Of a stretch of 64,000 nt of DNA, positions 34,355 to 42,317 are shown one piece after another. The stretch is from Streptomyces sp. Ru62 (lineage in GTDB: Bacteria; Actinomycetota; Actinomycetes; Streptomycetales; Streptomycetaceae): positions 1 to 64,000 of the forward strand of contig NZ_PQSU01000018.1 of the NCBI RefSeq assembly GCF_002920615.1. Direction: 5' to 3'. The number at the start of each line of letters is the position of its first letter. Position 1 is the first letter of the stretch. Below the pieces are notes generated by a model, which saw only the letters and a list, made by a program, of their open reading frames with translations, ran no database searches and was not told where the DNA came from. The position numbers and the translations under genes are program-made.

Positions 34355-35135
34355 GCAGAACACCCAGGACCGCCGCCCGACGGTCATCGCGGACGACCTG
34401 CACATCGTCTACCGGGTCAACGGCGCCAAGACCGGCAAGGGCAGCGCCACGGCGGCCCTGAGCCGGATCCTCAGGCGCCGCTCCGACGACGCGGCGCGCG
34501 GGGTGCGCAAGGTGCACGCCGTGCGCGGCGTGTCCTTCGTCGCCTACCGCGGCGAGGCCATCGGCCTGATCGGCTCCAACGGCTCCGGCAAGTCGACGCT
34601 GCTGCGGGCCATCGCCGGCCTGCTGCCCGCGGAGAAGGGCAAGGTCTACACCGACGGCCAGCCGTCCCTGCTGGGTGTGAACGCGGCCCTGATGAACGAC
34701 CTGACCGGCGAGCGGAACGTCATCCTCGGCGGGCTCGCCATGGGCATGTCCCGGGAGCAGATCAAGGAGCGCTACCAGGACATCGTCGACTTCTCGGGCA
34801 TCAATGAGAAGGGCGACTTCATCACCCTGCCCATGCGCACCTACTCCTCCGGCATGGCGGCGCGCCTGCGCTTCTCCATCGCCGCCGCCAAGGACCACGA
34901 CGTCCTGATGATCGACGAGGCGCTGGCCACCGGCGACCGCAAGTTCCAGAAGCGCTCGGAGGAGCGCATCCGGGAACTGCGCAAGGAGGCCGGCACGGTG
35001 TTTCTGGTCAGCCACAACAACAAGTCCATCCGTGACACCTGCAACCGGGTGCTGTGGCTGGAGCGCGGTGAGCTGCGCATGGACGGGCCGACCGAAGAGG
35101 TCCTCAAGGAGTACGAGAAATTCACGGGCAAGTAA
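34347..35135 (+). CDS. ABC exporter ATP-binding protein (TagH/RfbB-like)
   Basis: A 262-residue ATPase overlapping the permease gene by eight bases. The N-terminal insert before Walker A (HIVYRVNG through RRSDDAARGVRKVHAVRGV) is the hallmark of teichoic-acid and O-antigen exporters. GLIGSNGSGKSTLLRAIAGL is Walker A, TYSSGMAARLRFSIA the signature, VLMIDEALATGD Walker B, and LVSHNNKSI the switch His. It energises export by the TagG-like partner. It is the last gene of the operon, followed by a strong terminator. Confidence 0.88.
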   Translation: MAEQNTQDRRPTVIADDLHIVYRVNGAKTGKGSATAALSRILRRRSDDAARGVRKVHAVRGVSFVAYRGEAIGLIGSNGSGKSTLLRAIAGLLPAEKGKVYTDGQPSLLGVNAALMNDLTGERNVILGGLAMGMSREQIKERYQDIVDFSGINEKGDFITLPMRTYSSGMAARLRFSIAAAKDHDVLMIDEALATGDRKFQKRSEERIRELRKEAGTVFLVSHNNKSIRDTCNRVLWLERGELRMDGPTEEVLKEYEKFTGK

Positions 35136-35147
35136 CCCGTTTCGGTC

Positions 35148-35180
35148 AGGGCCCCGCCGGAATTCCCCCGGCGGGGCCCT
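35148..35180 (+). terminator. Strong terminator after the exporter operon
   Basis: AGGGCCCCGCCGG at 35148-35160 pairs perfectly with CCGGCGGGGCCCT at 35168-35180 over a 7-base loop, 12 bases after the ATPase stop. It separates this operon from the hopanoid operon. Confidence 0.85.
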
Positions 35181-35433
35181 TCCGTCTGCAAAGGAAACGT
35201 CAACTCCGTCCGGCCTCAGGAATCTTGAAGGCAATCGGTGTGTTGTTGTGATGTGCAGGACACCCTGCCGCGCCACGCCGCGTTGTACAACGTAAGCTGT
35301 ACCGGCGTCGGAAACCGGCAAGTGGGGCGATAATGCGCGCCCGCCTGCGGTGGGCACGCCTGCGCGACGCGGGGCGGCGTGTCCGAAATAGTGTGTATCG
35401 GATCGGCAGTGTAGAACGGGAGATGTGACGGCA
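35181..35433. promoter_or_regulatory. Upstream region of the hopanoid operon
   Basis: About 250 bases with no convincing gene and locally lower G+C. GTTGTACAAC at 35282-35291 is a perfect 10-base palindrome and may be an operator. GATAAT at 35329-35334 and TAGAAC at 35412-35417 resemble -10 boxes but lack good -35 partners, so the promoter is not fixed. An alternative sigma factor is possible because hopanoids in Streptomyces are linked to aerial growth. Confidence 0.4.
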
Positions 35434-35499
35434 ATGGCTACGGAAACTCCCCTGCTCAGCGGAGCATGTGCCGTCCACGCCCCGGGCAGCGCCCGATGA
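35434..35499 (+). CDS. Putative 21-residue leader peptide overlapping hpnC
   Basis: ATG at 35434 with GGGAGA ten bases upstream opens a short frame (MATETPLLSGACAV and on) whose TGA at 35497-35499 overlaps the hpnC ATG as ATGA. hpnC itself has no visible ribosome site, so its translation may depend on ribosomes finishing this frame. It could also be chance, since hpnC may start elsewhere. Confidence 0.35.
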   Translation: MATETPLLSGACAVHAPGSAR

Positions 35500-36392
35500 C
35501 GGCCGCCACCGAGGCGCCCGACCTGGAACGCGCCACCCTGGACAAGGCCGCCCGCGAGAACTTCCCGGTGGCCCCCTTCTTCCTGCCCCGGGCCTGGCGC
35601 GCCGACCTCATGGCCGTCTACGGGTTCGCCCGCCTGGTGGACGACATCGGCGACGGCGACCTCGCCCCCGGCGGGGCCGACGCCCGGCTGCTCGGCGTGT
35701 CGCCCGCCGACACCGCCGACCGCCTGGTCCTCCTCGACGCCTTCGAGGAGGACCTGCGCCGCGTCTTCGACGGCACCCCGCGCCACCCGCTGCTGCGCCG
35801 CCTGCAGCCCACCGTCCGCCGCCACGCGCTCACCCCCGAGCCGTTCCTCGGGCTGATCGCCGCCAACCGCCAGGACCAGCTCGTCACCCGGTACGAGACC
35901 TACGACGACCTCCTCGCCTACTGCGAACTCTCCGCCAACCCGGTCGGCCGCCTCGTCCTCGCCGTCACCGGCACCTCCACCCCCGAGCGGATCCGGCTCT
36001 CCGACGCGATCTGCACGGCGCTGCAGATCGTCGAGCACCTCCAGGACGTCGCCGAGGACCTCGGCCGCGACCGGATCTATCTCCCCGCCGCGGACATGAA
36101 GCGCTTCCACGTCCAGGAAGCGGACCTCGCCGCGAAAACCACGGGCGCATCGGTGCGCGCCCTGGTTGCATACGAAGCACAACGCGCCCGCGATCTGCTG
36201 AATGAAGGCGCCCCCCTGGTGGGTAGCGTCCACGGCAGGCTCAAGCTGCTGCTCGCAGGGTTCGTGGCGGGAGGAAGGGCGGCGATCCGCGCGATCGCCG
36301 CCGCCGAATACGACGTACTTCCCGGCCCGCCCCGACCCGGCAAGGTCCAGTTGCTGCGCGAGGCGGGCGTGATCCTGCGAGGAGAGGGGTGA
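35496..36392 (+). CDS. hpnC: Hydroxysqualene synthase-type squalene/phytoene synthase HpnC
   Basis: A 298-residue trans-prenyltransferase of the squalene/phytoene synthase family. The first Asp-rich motif is GFARLVDDIGDGD near residue 50; the second is HLQDVAEDLGRDRIYLPAAD near residue 185. In the HpnCDE pathway HpnD makes presqualene diphosphate from two farnesyl diphosphates, HpnC converts it to hydroxysqualene, and HpnE reduces that to squalene. I chose ATG 35496 (MTAATEAPD); ATG 35466 in the same frame is an alternative with GGAG before it. First enzyme gene of the hopanoid operon; it overlaps hpnD by four bases. Confidence 0.88.
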   Translation: MTAATEAPDLERATLDKAARENFPVAPFFLPRAWRADLMAVYGFARLVDDIGDGDLAPGGADARLLGVSPADTADRLVLLDAFEEDLRRVFDGTPRHPLLRRLQPTVRRHALTPEPFLGLIAANRQDQLVTRYETYDDLLAYCELSANPVGRLVLAVTGTSTPERIRLSDAICTALQIVEHLQDVAEDLGRDRIYLPAADMKRFHVQEADLAAKTTGASVRALVAYEAQRARDLLNEGAPLVGSVHGRLKLLLAGFVAGGRAAIRAIAAAEYDVLPGPPRPGKVQLLREAGVILRGEG

Positions 36393-37351
36393 TCCGGACC
36401 GTGGATTCTCCGCCGCACGTGTCCGCACCGGTACTCGCCGCCTACAGCTACTGCGAGGCCGTCACCGGGCAGCAGGCCCGTAACTTCGCCTACGGCATCC
36501 GGCTGCTGCCGACGGCCAAGCGCCGCGCCATGTCGGCGCTGTACGCGTTCTCCCGGCGCGTGGACGACATCGGCGACGGCGAGCTGGCCGGTGAGGTCAA
36601 GCTGGCGCGGCTGGAGGAGACCCGGGCGCTGCTCGCCCGGATCCGCGAGGGCGAGGTCGAGGAGGACGACACCGACCCGGTGGCCGTCGCCCTCAGCCAC
36701 GCCGCGCGCGCCTTCCCGATCCCGCTCGGCGGCCTGGACGAGCTGATCGACGGCGTCCAGATGGACGTACGCGGGGAGACCTACGAGACCTGGGACGACC
36801 TGAAGGTCTACTGCCGGTGCGTCGCCGGCGCCATCGGCCGTCTCTCGCTCGGCGTGTTCGGCACCGGACCGGGCGCGCGCGGCGCCGAGCGCGCGGCCGA
36901 GTACGCCGACACGCTGGGCCTCGCCCTCCAGCTCACCAACATCCTGCGCGACGTCCGCGAGGACGCGGCCGGCGGCCGTACCTATCTGCCCGCCGACGAC
37001 CTCGCCAAGTTCGGCTGCTCGGCCGGGTTCAACGGGCCGACCCCGCCGGAGGGATCCGACTTCGCGGGCCTCGTGCACTTCGAAGTGCGGCGCGCCCGGG
37101 CCCTGTTCGCCGAGGGCTACCGGCTGCTGCCCATGCTCGACCGCCGCAGCGGCGCCTGTGTGGCCGCGATGGCCGGCATCTACCGCCGGCTGCTGGACCG
37201 CATCGAGCGCGACCCGGAGGCCGTGCTGCGCGGCCGGGTCTCGCTGCCCGGGCACGAGAAGGCCTACGTCGCCGTGCGCGGCCTCTCCGGACTCGACACC
37301 CGGCACGTGACCCGCCATGTCTCCCGGCGCTCCGTCCGGAGGCGCGCCTGA
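36389..37351 (+). CDS. hpnD: Presqualene diphosphate synthase HpnD
   Basis: A 320-residue squalene/phytoene synthase family enzyme. YALYAFSRRVDDIGDG-type first motif (here ALYAFSRRVDDIGDGE, near residue 53) and the second, TNILRDVREDAAGGRTYLP, near residue 190 are both complete, with AGAIGRLSLGVFG between. It condenses two farnesyl diphosphates to presqualene diphosphate at the membrane. The GTG start overlaps the hpnC stop as GTGA and is preceded by GGAGAGG. Its TGA overlaps the ATG of the small DUF6380 gene. Confidence 0.9.
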   Translation: MIRTVDSPPHVSAPVLAAYSYCEAVTGQQARNFAYGIRLLPTAKRRAMSALYAFSRRVDDIGDGELAGEVKLARLEETRALLARIREGEVEEDDTDPVAVALSHAARAFPIPLGGLDELIDGVQMDVRGETYETWDDLKVYCRCVAGAIGRLSLGVFGTGPGARGAERAAEYADTLGLALQLTNILRDVREDAAGGRTYLPADDLAKFGCSAGFNGPTPPEGSDFAGLVHFEVRRARALFAEGYRLLPMLDRRSGACVAAMAGIYRRLLDRIERDPEAVLRGRVSLPGHEKAYVAVRGLSGLDTRHVTRHVSRRSVRRRA

Positions 37352-37608
37352 TGCAGCGCACCGAACCGGAGCCGGCCGAACCGGACGGCATGCGACAGGC
37401 AACCCTCCCGCGCGGCGTGGCGTCCCTGACTGCGACGGCCGGGCGTGCACCGTTCAACCAGCACACTCGCGCCCCGCGGGGGCGCGGGGCTGTGTCTCGG
37501 ATGCGGCTACCGCCGCGTGGGCACGACCAGCCACGACGAAGCCGCGGACGAAGGGCGGCCCGTAGCGGCCCGGCCTGCGGAGCGCTCGCACGGAAGGACG
37601 CACGATGA
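37351..37608 (+). CDS. DUF6380-like small protein inside the hopanoid operon
   Basis: An 85-residue frame whose ATG overlaps the hpnD stop (TGATG) and whose TGA overlaps the hpnE ATG (ATGA), so it would be translationally coupled at both ends. Residues 17-35 (ATLPRGVASLTATAGRAPF) match the core I recall for the Streptomyces DUF6380 family; function is unknown. The remaining residues are Arg/Gly/Pro-rich and come from a dispersed GC-rich repeat. It may be a real coupling peptide or a repeat insertion that kept the frame open. Confidence 0.45.
   Translation: MQRTEPEPAEPDGMRQATLPRGVASLTATAGRAPFNQHTRAPRGRGAVSRMRLPPRGHDQPRRSRGRRAARSGPACGALARKDAR
37469..37561. repeat. Streptomyces-type dispersed intergenic repeat between hpnD and hpnE
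   Basis: The block running GCGCCCCGCGGGGGCGCGGG, then GATGCGGCTACCGCCGCGTGG, shown here in part, then GCACGACCAGCCACGACG is a form I recognise as a widely dispersed Streptomyces intergenic element. It is unusual that it lies inside an operon and is translated as part of a small frame. A genome-wide search is needed to count copies. Confidence 0.55.
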
Positions 37609-39032
37609 GTGACGGCGCACCCCCCGCACCGGCGCGGTCCGGCACTGCGCGCACGGCAGGCCGCAGCGCGGTCGTGGTCGGTGGCGGCCTCGCCGGGATC
37701 ACCGCGGCGCTCGCCCTCGCCGACGCGGGCGTCCGGGTCACCCTGCTCGAAGGCAGACCCCGGCTGGGCGGCCTCGCCTTCTCCTTCCAGCGCGGCGAAC
37801 TGACCGTCGACAACGGCCAGCACGTGTACCTGCGCTGCTGCACCGCCTACCGCTGGTTCCTCGACCGGATCGAGGGCGCGGCGCTGGCACCGCTGCAGGA
37901 CCGCCTGGACGTGCCCGTCGTCGACGTCGCCAAGCCCGAGGGGCGGCGGCTCGGCAGACTGCGGCGCGACCCGCTGCCCGTCCCCCTCCACCTGGGGCGC
38001 AGCCTGGCCGCCTATCCGCACCTCTCGCTCGCCGAGCGCGCGGCCGTCGGGCGGGCCGCGCTCGCGCTGAAGGGGCTCGACCCCGCCGATCCGGCCCTGG
38101 ACGCCCAGGACTTCGGCGGCTGGCTGGCCGCGCACGGTCAGTCGGCGCGCGCCGTCGAGGCCCTGTGGGACCTGGTCGGGGTCGCCACCCTCAACGCGGT
38201 CGCCGGCGACGCCTCGCTGGGGCTCGCCGCGATGGTGTTCAAGACCGGTCTGCTGTCCGACCCGGGCGCGGCCGACATCGGCTGGGCCCACGTCCCGCTG
38301 GGCGAACTGCACGACCGGCTGGCCCGCAAGGCGCTCGACTCCGCGGGCGTGCGTACCGAGGTCCGTACACGCGTCACCTCCGTCTCCTTCAACGAGAACG
38401 GGACGTGGAGCGTTCAGGTTCCCGGCGAGAACCTCGAAACCGACGCGGTCGTCCTCGCCGTACCCCAGCGCGAAGCCCACGACCTGCTGCCGCCCGGCGC
38501 CCTCGACGCGCCCGAGCGGCTGCTGGAGATCGGCACCGCGCCGATCCTGAACGTCCACGTGGTCTACGACCGCAAGGTGCTCGCCCGGCCCTTCTTCGCC
38601 GCCCTCGGCACGCCCGTGCAGTGGGTGTTCGACCGGACCCATGCCTCCGGACTGCGCACGGGGCAGTACCTGGCGCTGTCCCAGTCGGCCGCGCAGGACG
38701 AGATCGACACCCCGGTCGCCGAACTCCGCGAGCGCTACCTGCCCGAGCTGCGACGGCTGATCCCGGGTACGCGCGCGGCCGAGGTGCTGGACTTCTTCGT
38801 GACCCGGGAGCGCACGGCGACGTTCGCCCCCACCCCCGGCGTCGGGCGGCTGCGGCCCGGCGCCCGCACCAAGGCCCCCGGCCTGTACCTGGCCGGAGCG
38901 TGGACCGCCACCGGGTGGCCCGCGACCATGGAGAGTGCGGTCCGCAGTGGAGTGAGCGCGGCCGACGCCGCGCTGAGCGCCCTGGGCCGGCCCCGCCCCC
39001 GCCACCTCTTCGAGTTCGAGGAGGCGGCCTGA
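37605..39032 (+). CDS. hpnE: Hydroxysqualene dehydroxylase HpnE (squalene-associated FAD-dependent desaturase)
   Basis: A 475-residue FAD enzyme of the phytoene-desaturase superfamily. AVVVGGGLAGITAALALADA with VTLLEGRPRLGGLAFSF near residues 24-65 binds FAD; DNGQHVYLRCC follows. The C-terminal LYLAGAWTATGWPATMESAV is the second FAD motif. HpnE removes the hydroxyl group from hydroxysqualene to give squalene. The ATG overlaps the upstream small frame, with GGAAGG about ten bases before it. Its stop overlaps a possible ATG of the polyprenyl synthase gene. Confidence 0.9.
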   Translation: MSDGAPPAPARSGTARTAGRSAVVVGGGLAGITAALALADAGVRVTLLEGRPRLGGLAFSFQRGELTVDNGQHVYLRCCTAYRWFLDRIEGAALAPLQDRLDVPVVDVAKPEGRRLGRLRRDPLPVPLHLGRSLAAYPHLSLAERAAVGRAALALKGLDPADPALDAQDFGGWLAAHGQSARAVEALWDLVGVATLNAVAGDASLGLAAMVFKTGLLSDPGAADIGWAHVPLGELHDRLARKALDSAGVRTEVRTRVTSVSFNENGTWSVQVPGENLETDAVVLAVPQREAHDLLPPGALDAPERLLEIGTAPILNVHVVYDRKVLARPFFAALGTPVQWVFDRTHASGLRTGQYLALSQSAAQDEIDTPVAELRERYLPELRRLIPGTRAAEVLDFFVTRERTATFAPTPGVGRLRPGARTKAPGLYLAGAWTATGWPATMESAVRSGVSAADAALSALGRPRPRHLFEFEEAA

Positions 39033-39091
39033 TGCCCGATCAGCAGGCGGCCGGTCCCCGCACCCCCGGTACCGCAACAAGAGGAGAGACT

Positions 39092-40165
39092 GTGCCCACT
39101 GTGCCCCCGGCCTCGACGCCCGCTCCACGGGCCGCGGTGGACGTGACCGCGCTGCTGGAGCGCGGCCGGAACCTGGCCACACCGGTGCTGCGCGCGGCCG
39201 TCGACCGCCTGGCGCCTCCCATGGACACCGTCGCCGCCTACCACTTCGGCTGGATCGACGCCGCCGGCAACCCCGCCGACGGCGACGGCGGCAAGGCCGT
39301 CCGCCCCGCGCTCGCCGTGCTCTCCGCCGAGGTCACCGGCGCCGCACCCGAGGCGGGCATCCCGGGCGCGGTCGCCGTCGAACTCGTGCACAACTTCTCG
39401 CTGCTGCACGACGACCTCATGGACGGCGACGAGCAGCGCCGGCACCGGGACACCGTCTGGAAGGTGCACGGCCCCGCCCAGGCCATCCTGGTCGGCGACG
39501 CCCTGTTCGCCCTCGCCAACGAGGTCCTGCTGGAACTCGGCACGGTCGAGGCCGGCCGCGCCACCCGCCGGCTGACCACCGCCACCCGCGCCCTGATCGA
39601 CGGTCAGGCCCAGGACATCTCCTACGAGCACCGCGACCGGGTCAGCGTCGAGGAGTGCCTGGAGATGGAGGGCAACAAGACCGGTGCCCTGCTCGCCTGC
39701 GCCTGCTCCATCGGCGCGGTCCTCGGCGGCGCGGACGACGCCACCGCCGACGCGCTGGAACGGTACGGCTACCACCTCGGCCTCGCCTTCCAGGCCGTGG
39801 ACGACCTGCTCGGCATCTGGGGCGACCCGGAGGCCACCGGCAAGCAGACCTGGAGCGACCTGCGCCAGCGCAAGAAGTCCCTGCCCGTGGTGGCCGCGCT
39901 CGCCGCCGGCGGCCCCGCCTCCGAGCAGCTCGGCGAGATCCTCGCCGCCGACGCCAAGAGCAGCGACTTCGAGAACTTCTCCGAGGAGGAGTTCGCGGCC
40001 CGCGCCGCCCTCATCGAGGAGGCCGGTGGCCGCGAGTGGACGGCGGCCGAGGCACGCCGCCAGCACACCATCGCCATCGAGGCCCTCGACGCCGTGGACA
40101 TGCCCGACCGGGTGCGGGACTCCTTCACGGCGCTCGCGGACTTCGTCGTCGTACGGAAGAGATGA
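39092..40165 (+). CDS. Polyprenyl synthetase (farnesyl/geranylgeranyl diphosphate synthase)
   Basis: A 357-residue E-type prenyl diphosphate synthase. FSLLHDDLMDGDEQRRHRD is the first Asp-rich motif and AFQAVDDLLGIWGDPEATGK the second; GGKAVRPALAVL binds the substrate diphosphate. In this operon its likely job is to make farnesyl diphosphate for HpnD/HpnC. I chose GTG 39092 (VPTVPPAST) because GAGGAGA lies five bases upstream. An ATG at 39032 overlapping the hpnE stop would add 20 low-complexity residues. Its own stop overlaps the ATG of a 10-codon frame at 40162. Confidence 0.87.
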   Translation: MPTVPPASTPAPRAAVDVTALLERGRNLATPVLRAAVDRLAPPMDTVAAYHFGWIDAAGNPADGDGGKAVRPALAVLSAEVTGAAPEAGIPGAVAVELVHNFSLLHDDLMDGDEQRRHRDTVWKVHGPAQAILVGDALFALANEVLLELGTVEAGRATRRLTTATRALIDGQAQDISYEHRDRVSVEECLEMEGNKTGALLACACSIGAVLGGADDATADALERYGYHLGLAFQAVDDLLGIWGDPEATGKQTWSDLRQRKKSLPVVAALAAGGPASEQLGEILAADAKSSDFENFSEEEFAARAALIEEAGGREWTAAEARRQHTIAIEALDAVDMPDRVRDSFTALADFVVVRKR

Positions 40166-40285
40166 TCACCATTGGCCTGATGAGCCTCGCGTAGTCGCCG
40201 GCCGGTGTCTCCCCACGGATGAAGGACACCGGCCGACGGCGGACCCACAGCAGCACGACTCGCACGACTGCACGAAGGGGAAGCC

Positions 40286-42316
40286 ATGACAGCGACGACC
40301 GACGGAAGCACCGGGGCGACCTTGCCGTCCCGGGCTGCCGCGGCCAGCGACACCACCCTCACCACCCCCGAGGCGGCCGGGGTACAAGAAGCCGCCGCGC
40401 GCGCCGCACGACGCGCCACCGACTTCCTGCTCTCCCGGCAGGACTCCGAGGGCTGGTGGAAGGGCGACCTGGAGACCAACGTCACCATGGACGCCGAGGA
40501 CCTGCTGCTCCGTCAGTTCCTGAGCATCCAGGACGAGGAGACCACGCAGGCCGCCGCGAAGTTCATCCGCGGCGAACAGCGTGAGGACGGCACCTGGGCC
40601 ACCTTCTACGGCGGCCCCGGCGAACTGTCCACCACCATCGAGGCGTACGTCGCCCTGCGCCTGGCCGGCGACGCGCCCGACGCCCCGCACATGGCGAAGG
40701 CGTCCGCCTGGATCCGTGAGCGCGGCGGCATCGCCGCCTCCCGCGTGTTCACCAGGATCTGGCTCGCCCTGTTCGGCTGGTGGAAGTGGGAGGACCTGCC
40801 CGAACTCCCCCCCGAGCTGATCTGGTTCCCCACCTGGATGCCGCTCAACATCTACGACTTCGGGTGCTGGGCCCGGCAGACCATCGTCCCGCTCACCATC
40901 GTCTCGGCCAAGCGCCCGGTGCGCCCCGCGCCCTTCCCGCTGGACGAACTGCACACCGACCCGGCCCGGCCCAACCCGCCCAGGCCCCTGGCCCCGCTGG
41001 CCAGTTGGGACGGCGCCTTCCAGCGCATCGACAAGGCGCTGCACCAGTTCCGCAAGGTCGCCCCGCGCAGGCTGCGCAAGGCCGCGATGAACGCGGCGGC
41101 CCGCTGGATCATCGAGCGGCAGGAGAACGACGGCTGCTGGGGCGGCATCCAGCCCCCGGCCGTGTACTCGATCATCGCCCTGCACCTGCTCGGCTACGAC
41201 CTCCAGCACCCCGTGATGCGTGAGGGCCTCGCCTCGCTGGACCGTTTCGCCGTCTGGCGCGAGGACGGAGCCCGGATGATCGAGGCCTGCCAGTCCCCGG
41301 TCTGGGACACCTGCCTGGCCACCATCGCCCTCGTGGACGCCGGTCTGCCCGTCGACCACCCCCAACTGGTCAAGGCGGCCGACTGGATGCTCGGCGAGGA
41401 GATCGTCCGGCCCGGCGACTGGGCCGTGAAGCGTCCTGGACTGCCGCCGGGCGGCTGGGCGTTCGAGTTCCACAACGACAACTACCCGGACATCGACGAC
41501 ACCGCCGAGGTCGCTCTCGCGCTGCGCCGGGTGCGGCACCACGACCCGGAGCGCGTCGACAAGGCGATCGGCCGGGCCGTGCGCTGGAACCTCGGCATGC
41601 AGTCGAAGAACGGCGCCTGGGGCGCCTTCGACGTCGACAACACCAGCCCGTTCCCCAACCGGCTGCCGTTCTGCGACTTCGGCGAGGTCATCGACCCGCC
41701 GTCCGCGGACGTCACCGCGCACGTCGTGGAGATGCTCGCCGCCGAGGGCCTCGCCCACGACCCGCGCACCCGGCGCGGCATCGACTGGCTGCTCGCCGAA
41801 CAGGAACCGGACGGCTCGTGGTTCGGCCGCTGGGGCGTCAACTACATCTACGGCACCGGCTCGGTGGTACCCGCGCTGACCGCGGCCGGACTGCCCGGCT
41901 CGCACCCGGCGATCCGGCGGGCCGTGTCCTGGCTGGAGAGCGTCCAGAACGACGACGGCGGCTGGGGCGAGGACCTGCGCTCCTACAAGTACGCCAAGGA
42001 GTGGAGCGGCCGGGGCGCCTCCACCGCCTCGCAGACCGCGTGGGCGCTGATGGCACTGCTCGCGGCGGGGGAGAAGGACTCCGAGGCCGTCGAGCGCGGC
42101 GTCCAGTGGCTCGCCCGGACCCAGCGCGAGGACGGCACCTGGGACGAGCCGTACTTCACCGGCACCGGCTTCCCCTGGGACTTCTCCATCAACTACCACC
42201 TGTACCGGCAGGTGTTCCCGCTCACCGCACTCGGCCGCTACCTGCACGGCGACCCCTTCGAGCGCAAGCTGCTCGCCAAGGCCAAGGCGGCCGCGTCACG
42301 GGTGACGGGGAGCTGA
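40286..42316 (+). CDS. shc: Squalene-hopene cyclase
   Basis: A 676-residue monotopic membrane triterpene cyclase that folds squalene into hop-22(29)-ene and diplopterol. The catalytic acid motif is DIDDTAEVALALR near residue 402. Several QW repeats of the type Q-x-x-x-G-x-W are visible (QDSEGWWKGD, QREDGTWATF, QENDGCWGG, QSKNGAWGAF, QNDDGGWGED, QREDGTWDEP). Length is slightly above the usual 630-650 because of a polar N-terminus of about 45 residues. ATG 40286 follows GAAGGGGAAG. The central enzyme of the operon. Confidence 0.95.
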   Translation: MTATTDGSTGATLPSRAAAASDTTLTTPEAAGVQEAAARAARRATDFLLSRQDSEGWWKGDLETNVTMDAEDLLLRQFLSIQDEETTQAAAKFIRGEQREDGTWATFYGGPGELSTTIEAYVALRLAGDAPDAPHMAKASAWIRERGGIAASRVFTRIWLALFGWWKWEDLPELPPELIWFPTWMPLNIYDFGCWARQTIVPLTIVSAKRPVRPAPFPLDELHTDPARPNPPRPLAPLASWDGAFQRIDKALHQFRKVAPRRLRKAAMNAAARWIIERQENDGCWGGIQPPAVYSIIALHLLGYDLQHPVMREGLASLDRFAVWREDGARMIEACQSPVWDTCLATIALVDAGLPVDHPQLVKAADWMLGEEIVRPGDWAVKRPGLPPGGWAFEFHNDNYPDIDDTAEVALALRRVRHHDPERVDKAIGRAVRWNLGMQSKNGAWGAFDVDNTSPFPNRLPFCDFGEVIDPPSADVTAHVVEMLAAEGLAHDPRTRRGIDWLLAEQEPDGSWFGRWGVNYIYGTGSVVPALTAAGLPGSHPAIRRAVSWLESVQNDDGGWGEDLRSYKYAKEWSGRGASTASQTAWALMALLAAGEKDSEAVERGVQWLARTQREDGTWDEPYFTGTGFPWDFSINYHLYRQVFPLTALGRYLHGDPFERKLLAKAKAAASRVTGS

Positions 42317-42317
42317 C

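Noticed and set aside
35200..35478. Possible 92-residue minus-strand gene upstream of hpnC
   Set aside because: Arg/Ser-rich with no ribosome site and no domain; the region has promoter-like base composition.
38165..39031. Upstream extension of the polyprenyl synthase frame into hpnE
   Set aside because: The extension is an alternate-frame reading of hpnE; the synthase family starts after 39032, and the best ribosome site favours 39092.
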